From an uncultured Christensenella sp. (GTDB taxonomy: Bacteria; Bacillota; Clostridia; Christensenellales; UBA1750): a stretch of DNA of 64,000 nucleotides. Each line of letters starts with the position of its first letter. The stretch's first letter is position 1. This document shows positions 17,614-25,383 of the stretch, piece after piece. Position numbers and translations under genes: made by a program. The stretch spans positions 52,174 through 116,173 of the forward strand of contig CAJJNQ010000002.1 in the NCBI GenBank assembly GCA_905193155.1, in the 5' to 3' direction. The notes under the pieces are model-generated. The model saw only the letters and a program-made list of their open reading frames with translations. It had not been told where the DNA came from and did not search any database.

Positions 17614-18060
17614 TTACAGCAGACGAATGGGGAAGCAGAGCATCTCCACGCCGTCAGCCATTTCGGCGCGTTCCTGAATGGCTGCGGCCAGTGTAAGGCC
17701 TTCGGTCTTCAGATGCGCCATCATCTGCGTCATGGCGTCCGGATGCTGCGGCGTGCAGAGACATTCCATCGCGGGAAGCTCCCAGCGCGTCCATCCGTCG
17801 GGCGCGGCGGAATCCGGAAGCACCTGTGCGCCAGCAAGATACAGCCCGTGCGAGAAAACGTCCGTCCAAGGCGCGAAGGTACGGAAAAAGTCGCTCATCG
17901 CGCCGTAAAGCACGAGCGGCTGCACGGTCATGGAACGAATCTCCTCAAAGTGTGCGTTGGCCTCCGTCCATAAGCGCTGAACAAAGCCTTCGCCTTCCTC
18001 GGTTGAGCCTTCGCGGCCGATCACCGTACAGGCAGGAAAAGTGCGCCGGGTGATGTCCAT
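17614..18060 (-). CDS. GyrI-like effector-binding domain protein
   Basis: A 148-residue protein resembling the GyrI/AraC-type effector-binding fold. The opening RTFPACTVIGREGST with FVQRLWTEANAHFEEI matches the first strand and helix of that domain, and the C-terminal ADGVEMLCFPI forms the last strand. Such stand-alone domains bind small molecules or act as hydrolases; no HTH is present here. It follows the WYL-type regulator gene by 36 bases on the same strand, with AAGGAGGGAG as ribosome binding site, so it is probably cotranscribed. Function is inferred from fold similarity only. Confidence 0.7.
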   Translation of the reverse strand: MDITRRTFPACTVIGREGSTEEGEGFVQRLWTEANAHFEEIRSMTVQPLVLYGAMSDFFRTFAPWTDVFSHGLYLAGAQVLPDSAAPDGWTRWELPAMECLCTPQHPDAMTQMMAHLKTEGLTLAAAIQERAEMADGVEMLCFPIRLL

Positions 18061-18096
18061 CTGGACTCCCTCCTTAAAATGAATGGAGTATAGAAA

Positions 18097-19344
18097 TCAG
18101 TTTTTCTTCCAGCGCTTGAGATACGGGAAGAATTGGTTCATCTGCGCGCGGGCGGCCTCCGCCGGAAGCCCCGGCATCTGGCGCGTCAGAACCGGTACGC
18201 AGAAGTCGATCATCTGTTCCATCGTGCAGTCGGAGGTAAAGGCGCCGTCCTTGTAGCAGTAGATGCAGTAATCGTGAGCCTTGGCGCCATCCTTTTCCGT
18301 GCCCAGCAGGCTTTCGTCGGTCAGCGGCATGCCGCAGCTCTGGCAAAAAGACGTGTTCGGATTGTGCTTTTCCATGGGAATGTCCTCCTGTGTTTGAGAT
18401 GAATACAGGATAGCATCCAAATCCTGACAACAGTCTGTCAGCTTTTCGTAGAGCGATAAAGTTTTCTTCAGCCGTTCCGCAAGCGCACTGCGCAGAAACG
18501 GCGGGCCGAGCACTTCCAGATGCGGCCCGAAGGATTGCAGGTAGCCCAGCAGCCAATCGTCCACGGGAAAGCGAGAATGTACGATCCAGCTGCCGTCTGC
18601 GCACTTTTCACGCTGATCGGGATCAAATTCATCCAGCACGCGGTAGGTCATGGCGGAATCGATGCGCAGCGTGAGCAGCGGAAGAACGTGCAGGCTGTTC
18701 GTACCGTAGAGAGAATCGGCAGACGAGGGCGGCACTGCAGAGGGAATAAAGCCCTCGTCCGTTACGCGGAGATGATCCATGCGCGTCAGACGGAAGGTGC
18801 GCATCTCTTGAGCCGAACGGCAGTAGGCATAAAGATACCAGGCACGGCTGCGGAAGCGCAGCTGAACCGGCTCGGCAGAGCGATGAGTTTTTTCGCCGTA
18901 GGAAGAATAATAGTCGAATTCCACAACGCGGCGGTCTAAAATCGACTGGCGAAGCTGCACGAAGATCTCGCGATGAGCATCGCTCCAATCGGAAAAATCC
19001 ACATCGATCCACGGCACGGACGCAGCGCCGAGTGTTGCGCTGAGTTTGTCCACTGTTCCGGAATCCAGCGCGCCACCTGCAGCATACAGGCTTTGCACGG
19101 CGGCAAGCACGTCCTGCCGCTCGCCCCGCGTGAGCAGCGCGCGGTCAAGCACAAAATCTTTGCGGAGCTTGTAGCCGCCGCCACGGCCGTGCTCGGCATA
19201 GAGCGGCACGCCCGCAGCGCTCAGTGCGTCGATGTCGCGGTAAACCGTGCGCTCCGAAATTTCAAAGTGCTCGGCAAGTTCCTTTGCCGTCGCGCTGCCG
19301 CGCCCGACCAGCCAATAGAGCATTTCAAACAGCCTTTGACGCAT
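18097..19344 (-). CDS. WYL-domain (YafY-type) transcriptional regulator fused to a zinc-ribbon domain
   Basis: A 415-residue protein. Residues 1-60 form a DeoR/HTH_11-type helix-turn-helix (TAKELAEHFEISERTVYRDIDAL). A WYL ligand-binding domain follows (about 135-215, with RSRAWYLYAYCR) and a WYL C-terminal extension to about residue 320. From M324 an independent domain begins with FCQSCGMPL and YCIYCYKDGAF, two CxxC pairs of the putative zinc-ribbon family normally encoded as a separate small protein. The junction encodes AGGAGG eight bases before M324, so a 92-residue free zinc-ribbon protein may also be made. The start at 19344 has GAAAGGAG; longer upstream in-frame readings would run into the rbsK promoter. 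Probable repressor or activator of nearby genes. Confidence 0.85.
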   Translation of the reverse strand: MRQRLFEMLYWLVGRGSATAKELAEHFEISERTVYRDIDALSAAGVPLYAEHGRGGGYKLRKDFVLDRALLTRGERQDVLAAVQSLYAAGGALDSGTVDKLSATLGAASVPWIDVDFSDWSDAHREIFVQLRQSILDRRVVEFDYYSSYGEKTHRSAEPVQLRFRSRAWYLYAYCRSAQEMRTFRLTRMDHLRVTDEGFIPSAVPPSSADSLYGTNSLHVLPLLTLRIDSAMTYRVLDEFDPDQREKCADGSWIVHSRFPVDDWLLGYLQSFGPHLEVLGPPFLRSALAERLKKTLSLYEKLTDCCQDLDAILYSSQTQEDIPMEKHNPNTSFCQSCGMPLTDESLLGTEKDGAKAHDYCIYCYKDGAFTSDCTMEQMIDFCVPVLTRQMPGLPAEAARAQMNQFFPYLKRWKKN

Positions 19345-19367
19345 GGCGGATCTCCTTTCGGAACGGA

Positions 19368-19396
19368 TTGAGATTTTATGCATCCTGTGGTATGCT
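19368..19396 (+). promoter_or_regulatory. Ribokinase gene promoter
   Basis: TTGAGA at 19368-19373, 17-bp spacer and TATGCT at 19391-19396. It is located between the divergent WYL regulator gene and the ribokinase gene. Confidence 0.6.
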
Positions 19397-19447
19397 GAAG
19401 AGCAGAGAAGACGACTCGGCAGGGTCAGATTTAGAGGAGGAACTGTT

Positions 19448-20365
19448 ATGCCGAATATACTGGTGATCGGCTCGATCAATATGGACATGGTGGCGCGCAT
19501 CGACCACATTCCGCTTCAGGGGGAGAGCGTGCTGGGCGAGGGTTATTCCTTCAATCCCGGCGGCAAGGGTGCAAACTCCGCTGTGGCGGCGGCGCGTCTG
19601 GGAGGCAAGGTTTCCTTTGCCGGCTGCGTCGGTAGGGACGATTACGGCAAAGCGCTGCGCAAGGTGCTCCAGGATGAAAACGTGGACGATGCGCTGCTAG
19701 CGGAAACTGCGGACGCGCCCACGGGCTACGCGCCGATTCTGGTGCAGAAAAACGGGCAGAACGGCATCATCGTGTTTCCCGGCGCGAACCAGCGCATTGA
19801 CCCTGCGGATGTGCCTGCGATGTTCGACCGCCCGGTGGACGCGGTGATGATGCAGCTGGAAATTGCGCCCGAAATCGTGTTCCTCGCCTCGCAGGAGGCG
19901 GAAAAGCGCGGCATTCCGGTGATTCTGGATGCGGGCCCCGCGCAGGCTTTCCCGGTGGAGAAGGTGAAATCCCTGTTCATCCTCTCGCCCAACGAGACGG
20001 AAACCACGGCGCTGACCGGTCTGCCTGTCGAAACCGAGGAGCAGACCCGCGCGGCTGCGCAGGCGCTGCTGAAAAAATCCGCAGCGAAATATGTGGTCAT
20101 CAAGATGGGAGCGCGCGGTGCGTATGTGCTGGGGCAGGGCGTGGATCAGATGGTGCCGTCGTTTAAGATCCATGCGGTCGACCCCACAGCGGCGGGCGAT
20201 ACCTTTACCGGCGCGATGACGCTGGAATACCTACGCTGCGGCGATATCCTGCGCGCGGTGCGCTACGGCTGCGCGGCGGGCGCGCTGGCGGCGACAAAGC
20301 TCGGCGCACAGCCCTCGCTGCCGACGCAGCTGGAGGTGGAGCGGTTTCTTGCGGAAAGAAGCTGA
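19448..20365 (+). CDS. rbsK: Ribokinase (PfkB family)
   Basis: A 305-residue PfkB-family sugar kinase. The N-terminal signature NPGGKGANSAVAAARLGG and VGRDDYG match ribokinase rather than fructokinase or adenosine kinase. The C-terminal signature DPTAAGDTFTGAM contains the catalytic Asp. It phosphorylates ribose to ribose 5-phosphate with ATP in the cytoplasm. AGGAGG lies upstream of the ATG at 19448. No ribose transporter is adjacent, so this is an isolated kinase gene next to a divergent WYL regulator. The end overlaps the following acetyltransferase gene by 17 bases. Confidence 0.9.
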   Translation: MPNILVIGSINMDMVARIDHIPLQGESVLGEGYSFNPGGKGANSAVAAARLGGKVSFAGCVGRDDYGKALRKVLQDENVDDALLAETADAPTGYAPILVQKNGQNGIIVFPGANQRIDPADVPAMFDRPVDAVMMQLEIAPEIVFLASQEAEKRGIPVILDAGPAQAFPVEKVKSLFILSPNETETTALTGLPVETEEQTRAAAQALLKKSAAKYVVIKMGARGAYVLGQGVDQMVPSFKIHAVDPTAAGDTFTGAMTLEYLRCGDILRAVRYGCAAGALAATKLGAQPSLPTQLEVERFLAERS

Positions 20366-20807
20366 TGATCTGATCCTGCGCCCCTTCCGGGCGGAGGACG
20401 TGAAAGACGCACTGCGGTATTTGTCAGATCCCGTGACGATGCGCTTTATCGAGCTGCCGTTTGACGAAGAAAAGACGGAAGCCTTCCTCAGGCAGTGCGC
20501 GCTGGGGAAAAATCCGCCTGTACTTGCAGTGGAAGAAGCGGGCGAGGTGATCGGCCACGCCATCTTTCATCCGTTTGACGGGGAGAGCTGGGAAATTGGC
20601 TGGGTGCTGCGCAGCGACCGCTGCGGATACGGCATCGGTACAGAAATTGGGCAGCGGCTTCTGACGCTTGCCCGCCGGAAGGGCGTTTCCTTCCTGAAGG
20701 CGGAAGCCGTGCCGGAAAATGCTGCCAGCCGCGCTCTGCTGGAAAAGCTCGGCTTTTCCATTTGCGGGAAAGCGGATGGCTTGTTGCTGTATCAGAGAAA
20801 GGTTTAG
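20349..20807 (+). CDS. GNAT family N-acetyltransferase (RimJ/RimL-type), TTG start
   Basis: A 152-residue acetyltransferase of the Acetyltransf_3 type: LILRPFRAEDVKD near the N-terminus, EIGWVLRSDRCGYGIGTEIGQ at the acetyl-CoA loop, and AEAVPENAASRALLEKLGF, the conserved segment of this subgroup. The chosen start is TTG at 20349, because GGAGGTGG lies about ten bases before it and no ATG precedes the conserved LILRPF strand. The gene overlaps the ribokinase end by 17 bases in another frame, consistent with coupling. The substrate is unknown. Confidence 0.85.
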   Translation: MRKEADDLILRPFRAEDVKDALRYLSDPVTMRFIELPFDEEKTEAFLRQCALGKNPPVLAVEEAGEVIGHAIFHPFDGESWEIGWVLRSDRCGYGIGTEIGQRLLTLARRKGVSFLKAEAVPENAASRALLEKLGFSICGKADGLLLYQRKV

Positions 20808-20810
20808 ACA

Positions 20811-20839
20811 AAGAGGCCGGAGCATATCCGGCCTCTTTT
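20811..20839. terminator. Bidirectional terminator between convergent genes
   Basis: A perfect 11-bp stem (20811-20821 with 20827-20837) with TTTT on the plus side. Confidence 0.82.
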
Positions 20840-20841
20840 CA

Positions 20842-21843
20842 TCATGCTTTGGCAGCGTTTTCCGGAAGCGCGCCGTCCAGCAGGAAGCCGAACACGGCTT
20901 GCAGATAGGGCCGCAGCTGCGCATTTGGGGAGCGATAGATTTCATGCTTGACGCCGGAGACGCGGCAGAGGTGCGCGCATTCTACGCTGCGGACGAACGC
21001 CTCCTGCCCCTCCGGCCGCACGAGCGCATCCCATTCCGCCTGCATCACCAGCGTCGGCGTTTGAATTTTTGCCAGCTCTTCAGGCTTTAGAATGCGCTTT
21101 TGCGCGCGCAGGCTTTCCCAGATCCAGCGGTAGCTGGCGGCGTTGGTGCGCAGCGCGGGGTTGTCGCGCCGCAGGGCGGTATACCAGGCAAAGCGCTCCG
21201 GGCTGGTGCAGCAGGAGGCTTCAAACTTTTCTTCCGGAGAATAGGGCTTTTGCACCCAGAAGCGGCGCTTACCCTGACCGGTCAGCACAAAGAAGCCGGA
21301 GAGCAGCAGGCCGAGAGACGGCGTTGCGGGCGCGGTGTTCATCGAGAGCATGGGCGAGGAGAGCACGCAGCGCGCAAAGAGATTCGGATAAAGTTCCAGC
21401 ACGCGCGCGGCGATGGCGCCGCCCATCGAATGACCGAGCAGCAGCATTTCGCAGTCGGTGGGCAGCTTATCACGGACGGACAGCGCTGCTGCGCATAAAT
21501 CCTGCGCGTAATCGTCAAAATGCTGAATGTAGACGATGGTGCCGTCCCTGGCGCCCTCGCGCAGCGAATGGCCGTGGCCGCGATGGTCGGGACAGAGCAC
21601 GCTGACGCCCTGCGCCAGCAGATACCAGACGATTTCCTGAAACTTCAGCCCGCTTTCGCAGAAGCCGTGGGAAATCACCACGCATTTTCGGGCGCTTTTT
21701 GCTTCGTAAAAACGGCAGCGGATCGTGCCGCCGCCCATTACGGGCAGGTCAAATTCCGTGAGGTGCGCTGACAGCGCGGGGATCACGGTTTTATTCATGA
21801 TTTGGTCGTATTGGGTTTCGTCGAGCAGTTGAATCGGAAGCAT
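20842..21843 (-). CDS. Alpha/beta hydrolase (monoacylglycerol lipase/lysophospholipase-like)
   Basis: A 333-residue serine hydrolase. The nucleophile elbow is GHSMGGAIA near residues 126-134, with a PDHRGHGHS segment (near 85-93) typical of the PldB/monoacylglycerol lipase subgroup. A later LVMQAEWDALVRPEG supplies the likely catalytic Asp, and a His near RVSGVKHEIYR completes the triad. There is no signal peptide. The start at 21843 has GGAAAGGAG upstream on the minus strand; the longer reading would add 11 residues with no binding site. It stands alone, facing the acetyltransferase gene. Confidence 0.87.
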   Translation of the reverse strand: MLPIQLLDETQYDQIMNKTVIPALSAHLTEFDLPVMGGGTIRCRFYEAKSARKCVVISHGFCESGLKFQEIVWYLLAQGVSVLCPDHRGHGHSLREGARDGTIVYIQHFDDYAQDLCAAALSVRDKLPTDCEMLLLGHSMGGAIAARVLELYPNLFARCVLSSPMLSMNTAPATPSLGLLLSGFFVLTGQGKRRFWVQKPYSPEEKFEASCCTSPERFAWYTALRRDNPALRTNAASYRWIWESLRAQKRILKPEELAKIQTPTLVMQAEWDALVRPEGQEAFVRSVECAHLCRVSGVKHEIYRSPNAQLRPYLQAVFGFLLDGALPENAAKA

Positions 21844-21991
21844 GAACGGCTCCTTTCCGCCGAAAGGGCGGCGCATTCTTTTATTCCACTATATCACAAA
21901 CGGCTGCGAAAATGCGACAGTTTTGTCAACTTTTCCCCGGGAATGAAGCGCAGAGTCTCCGCGCACAATAAGGGCGGTGCAAGGAGGCGGG

Positions 21992-22834
21992 ATGGGGATG
22001 AGAAAGGTTTGGACGATTGCGGCGGCTGCGGCGGTCTGCGCGGCGCTCGTACTGACCCGGCAAAAGCCGGTGCAGTATCGCTGCGCGGCGGTGGAGGTGC
22101 GCGAAATAGCGGTGTGCGTCGAGGCGGTCGGGACGGTGAACTTCGCGCAGACGCGTGCGCTGAATGTTCCGGCGGCGGGCACGGTGGCCCGCGTTTTTTT
22201 GCAGGAGGGCGACGCGGTGCAGGAAGGGCAGGCGGTGGCCGAGCTGACTCCGCTAACCGAAGATTGGGAGAAACTCCGCAACCTGGCAGGGGAAAAGGCG
22301 GAAAGCGCCGAATTCAATGAGCAAATGCTGAAGGTCTGTACCCTGCGCGCACCTGCGGATGGCGTTCTTTATTCTCTGCCGATCTACCCCGGCGCGGCGG
22401 TCACGCCCGGCATGGCGGCGGGCGCGGTGGTTTCGCAGGAGAAGTGCGTCAAGGCGCTGGTGCCGGAAAGCGCGATGGAGCAGCTCAAAGTCGGGCAAGC
22501 CGCTTCGGTGACGCGCGCGGGAAAGGAATATGCCGTGAGCATCTCAAAAATCGCGCCGTCGGATGCGCAGGCCGGGCAGATCGAAATTACGCTGACCGGC
22601 GACGCGCTGCGCCGGCTTTCGGCGGGAATGCGCGCTGACGTGCGCATTGTGCTGGAACAGTGCACCGCGCCCTCGGTACCGCTGGAAGCTTTGCGGGCGG
22701 ACGGAGCGGTGCTGTGTGTGACGGAAAGCGGCGCGGTGGCGGTTCCGGTGGAGACAGGGCTTTGCTCGGAGCGCTACGTGCAGCTGGTGGAAGGGCCGCC
22801 GGTGGGCACGCAGGTGGCGCTGGGGGAGGCGTGA
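21992..22834 (+). CDS. HlyD/MacA-type efflux adaptor protein
   Basis: A protein of about 280 residues with an N-terminal membrane anchor (about residues 3-21). It has a lipoyl-like segment (VEAVGTVNFAQ...GTVARVFLQEGDAVQEGQAVAELTPL), a short helical hairpin, the second lipoyl half (TLRAPADGVLYSLPIYPGAAVTPG) and a beta-barrel domain. These are the modules of membrane-fusion proteins of MacAB-type systems. AAGGAGG precedes two close ATG codons, 21992 and 21998. The next gene starts four bases after its stop and encodes the matching permease, but no dedicated ATPase gene is present in the cluster. Confidence 0.85.
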   Translation: MGMRKVWTIAAAAAVCAALVLTRQKPVQYRCAAVEVREIAVCVEAVGTVNFAQTRALNVPAAGTVARVFLQEGDAVQEGQAVAELTPLTEDWEKLRNLAGEKAESAEFNEQMLKVCTLRAPADGVLYSLPIYPGAAVTPGMAAGAVVSQEKCVKALVPESAMEQLKVGQAASVTRAGKEYAVSISKIAPSDAQAGQIEITLTGDALRRLSAGMRADVRIVLEQCTAPSVPLEALRADGAVLCVTESGAVAVPVETGLCSERYVQLVEGPPVGTQVALGEA

Positions 22835-22838
22835 CGGC

Positions 22839-23999
22839 ATGAATTTTGCGGATACGCTTCGCTCGGCGGCGCAGTCGCTGCGCGCACATCTCACCCGTTC
22901 GTCGCTGACGGTGCTGGGGCTGTCCATCGGTGTGGGCGCGAGCATCGCCATCGGTTCGCTGGGCACGGCGGCGGTGCGCGAGGTGCGCGGCGAAATGTCC
23001 CGCTTCGGCGTGGATCGGGTCTGGGTGGAAGGCAATGCGGGCAACGCGCGCGGGCTGGAGGAGAGCGACGTGCAGGCGCTGCGGGCGCTCGGCGATGCGG
23101 CGGCCCCCGTGAGCCTGGGCGCGGCCAAGGCTCAGGCGGGCTTAAAGAGCGCTTCCTGCGTCCTTGTGGCCACGACGGCGGACTATTATGGCATCGAAAA
23201 TCTGCATCTCGCTTCCGGAAGGTTCCTGATGGCGCAGGATGAAGAACACCTGCTGCACACTGTTGTATTGGAAGATACGCTGGCGGAGGCGTTGTTCGGG
23301 CAGAGCGATCCGTTGGGGTGGAGCGTCACGGCGGGCGGCGTGCGCTGCACGGTCGTGGGCGTGCTGGAAACCTATTCTTCCCCTTATTTTGCCGGAGACG
23401 GCAAGCCCAAGGCCTATCTGCCCGCAGGCGTGTGGCGGCAGAGCACGGGGCGAAGCGGCGCGGATGAAATCGTGCTGCGCGCGCCGGGAGCGGATGTTGG
23501 CTACACTGCTTCACTGGCCAAGGCGGCGCTTCAGGCTCTTCATCCGGCGGGGGACGGCTTTACCGTGTCCTCCATGGCGGAGCAGATCGAATCGTCCGAA
23601 AGGATTCTTTCTATTGTAACGACGGTGCTGGCCGTCGTGGGGGCAATCTGCATGATGACCGGCGGCGTGGGCGTGATGAATGTGATGCTGACCTCGGTGC
23701 GTGAGCGGCGGCGGGAGATCGGCATCCGCAAGGCGCTGGGCGCACGCGACCGGGAGATCTTTGCACAATTCTTCTGTGAGGCGGCGCTCTACGGTGCGTT
23801 GGGCGCGGCGGCGGGCAGCGCGATGGGCTTTTTGCTCACCTATGCGGGGGAGAGCATTGTGGGCGTGCCCGCACCCATGCAGGGCTGGGCGGTGCTGCTG
23901 GCGGTGGGCTTTTCCTGCGGCGTCGGCGCGGTCAGCGGTATACGCCCCGCCATGCGCGCGGCGGCGGTCCCGCCGGTGACGGCAATGCGCCAAATGTAA
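22839..23999 (+). CDS. MacB/FtsX-type ABC transporter permease
   Basis: A 386-residue permease with the MacB layout. A first helix (about residues 20-42, SLTVLGLSIGVGASIAIGSLG) precedes a large extracytoplasmic MacB_PCD domain to about residue 255, then three C-terminal helices of the FtsX fold including VMNVMLTSVRERRREIGIRKALGA. The latter motif is highly conserved in this class. Such permeases need a LolD/MacB-type ATPase, which is not encoded on either side; the next gene is a sugar-transport ATPase of a different family. It forms a two-gene unit with the upstream adaptor. Confidence 0.9.
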   Translation: MNFADTLRSAAQSLRAHLTRSSLTVLGLSIGVGASIAIGSLGTAAVREVRGEMSRFGVDRVWVEGNAGNARGLEESDVQALRALGDAAAPVSLGAAKAQAGLKSASCVLVATTADYYGIENLHLASGRFLMAQDEEHLLHTVVLEDTLAEALFGQSDPLGWSVTAGGVRCTVVGVLETYSSPYFAGDGKPKAYLPAGVWRQSTGRSGADEIVLRAPGADVGYTASLAKAALQALHPAGDGFTVSSMAEQIESSERILSIVTTVLAVVGAICMMTGGVGVMNVMLTSVRERRREIGIRKALGARDREIFAQFFCEAALYGALGAAAGSAMGFLLTYAGESIVGVPAPMQGWAVLLAVGFSCGVGAVSGIRPAMRAAAVPPVTAMRQM

Positions 24000-24191
24000 C
24001 GTAACTGTAATATAAAAGAAAGAAATGTACCGTATTGCGAAATCGCAAAAAAATCTAGGAAGCAGTGCAAAAAAAACGAGGCACATTTTTGTGCAAAAAA
24101 ACAGTGGATTAATTTAATCATAACATATATAATGACTGTAGTGAATAAAAAGAGCGTTGCGGCTCTTGAAACAAAGTAGGAGGTAGTTCAT
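24000..24191 (+). promoter_or_regulatory. Promoter region of the sugar ABC ATPase gene
   Basis: A 192-base AT-rich stretch with no gene. TATAAT is at 24128-24133 with a weak TGGATT -35 at 24105-24110 (17-bp spacing). A small AGAGC-gttgcg-GCTCT hairpin lies in the leader at 24150-24165, and AGGAGG precedes the start codon. The AT-richness contrasts with the surrounding genes. Confidence 0.55.
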
Positions 24192-25313
24192 ATGGCAAGC
24201 CTTTCCTTGCAGCACATTTATAAGATCTACGCTGGCGGCGTGACCGCAGTATCTGACTTTACTCTGGAGATCGAAGACAAGGAGTTCATCGTTCTTGTCG
24301 GACCTTCCGGTTGCGGTAAGTCCACCACCCTGCGCATGGTCGCCGGCCTGGAAGAGATTTCCGACGGCGAACTATACATCGGCGACAAGCTGGTCAATGA
24401 TGTGGCCCCCAAGGATCGCGATATCGCGATGGTTTTCCAGAACTACGCTCTGTATCCTCACATGACCATTTACGACAACATGGCGTTCGGCCTGAAGCTG
24501 CGTAAGACCCCCAAGGCGGAGATCGATCGCCGCGTTAAAGAAGCCGCCAAGATCCTCGATATCGAGCATCTGCTCACCCGTAAGCCCAAGGCTCTGTCCG
24601 GTGGTCAGCGCCAGCGTGTTGCTCTGGGACGTGCTATCGTTCGTGAGCCCAAGGTCTTCCTGATGGACGAACCTCTGTCCAACCTGGATGCTAAGCTCCG
24701 CGTTCAGATGCGTACCGAGATCACCAAGCTGCATCATCGTCTGCAGACCACCTTCATCTACGTTACCCACGACCAGACCGAGGCTCTGACCATGGGTACC
24801 CGTATCGTTGTCATGAAGGATGGCTTCATCCAGCAGGTCGATACTCCCCAGAACGTGTTCGACTATCCGAGCAACCTGTTTGTTGCGGGCTTCATCGGAT
24901 CTCCCCAGATGAACTTCTTCGACGTGAAGCTTGAGCGCCGCGGCGAGGACGTTATGGCTGTGTTCGGTGAGAACGTCATCAAGGTTCCCGAAGGCAAGAT
25001 CAAGAAGCTGGTCGATCCTTCTTACGTCGGCAAGACCGTCAAGATGGGTATCCGTCCCGAGAACCTGCACGACGAAGAGCTCTTCCTGCAGAATTCTCCC
25101 GATTCCATCATCGACGCTGATGTTGAAGTTGTCGAGCTGATGGGCTCCGAGACCTACCTCTACCTCAAGACTGTGGACAGCGGCATCAACTTTATCGCTC
25201 GTGTCGACGCTCGTTCTACCTCCAGAGCCGGCGACCGCATCAAGATCGCGATCGACGCCAACCGTCTGCACTTCTTCGATGTGGACACCGAGGCCTCTAT
25301 CCTCAATCGCTAA
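24192..25313 (+). CDS. Stand-alone sugar ABC transporter ATPase (UgpC/MsmK/MalK type)
   Basis: A 373-residue ATPase. Walker A GPSGCGKST is near residues 37-45, the signature is LSGGQRQRVALGRA, Walker B VFLMDEPLSNLD, and the switch is in YVTHDQTEALTMG. A C-terminal MalK-type regulatory domain (about 240-373) with IRPENLHDEE follows. No permease or binding protein is adjacent. In Bacillota a single MsmK/UgpC-type ATPase often serves several sugar importers, which is the likely role here. Codon use is unlike its neighbours (many CGT, GCT, GTT codons), as in highly expressed genes. It has its own promoter and terminator. Confidence 0.93.
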   Translation: MASLSLQHIYKIYAGGVTAVSDFTLEIEDKEFIVLVGPSGCGKSTTLRMVAGLEEISDGELYIGDKLVNDVAPKDRDIAMVFQNYALYPHMTIYDNMAFGLKLRKTPKAEIDRRVKEAAKILDIEHLLTRKPKALSGGQRQRVALGRAIVREPKVFLMDEPLSNLDAKLRVQMRTEITKLHHRLQTTFIYVTHDQTEALTMGTRIVVMKDGFIQQVDTPQNVFDYPSNLFVAGFIGSPQMNFFDVKLERRGEDVMAVFGENVIKVPEGKIKKLVDPSYVGKTVKMGIRPENLHDEELFLQNSPDSIIDADVEVVELMGSETYLYLKTVDSGINFIARVDARSTSRAGDRIKIAIDANRLHFFDVDTEASILNR

Positions 25314-25325
25314 GTTATAAACCTC

Positions 25326-25366
25326 AGGTCGCCTTGGCAGCCGCTCTGTCAAGGCGACCTTTTTTC
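25326..25366 (+). terminator. Intrinsic terminator after the sugar ABC ATPase gene
   Basis: A perfect 11-bp stem (25326-25336 with 25350-25360) and a TTTTTT tail. Confidence 0.9.
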
Positions 25367-25383
25367 CTAAAAGTGAGGCATTC

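Noticed and set aside
20349..20365. Programmed frameshift joining ribokinase and acetyltransferase
   Set aside because: The overlap is explained by a TTG start with its own GGAGGTGG site; the two domains are not known as a fusion and no slippery heptamer is seen.
24150..24165. Catabolite-responsive element in front of the sugar ATPase gene
   Set aside because: The AGAGCGTTGCGGCTCT element is a dyad but does not fit the TGnnAnCGnTnnCA pattern.
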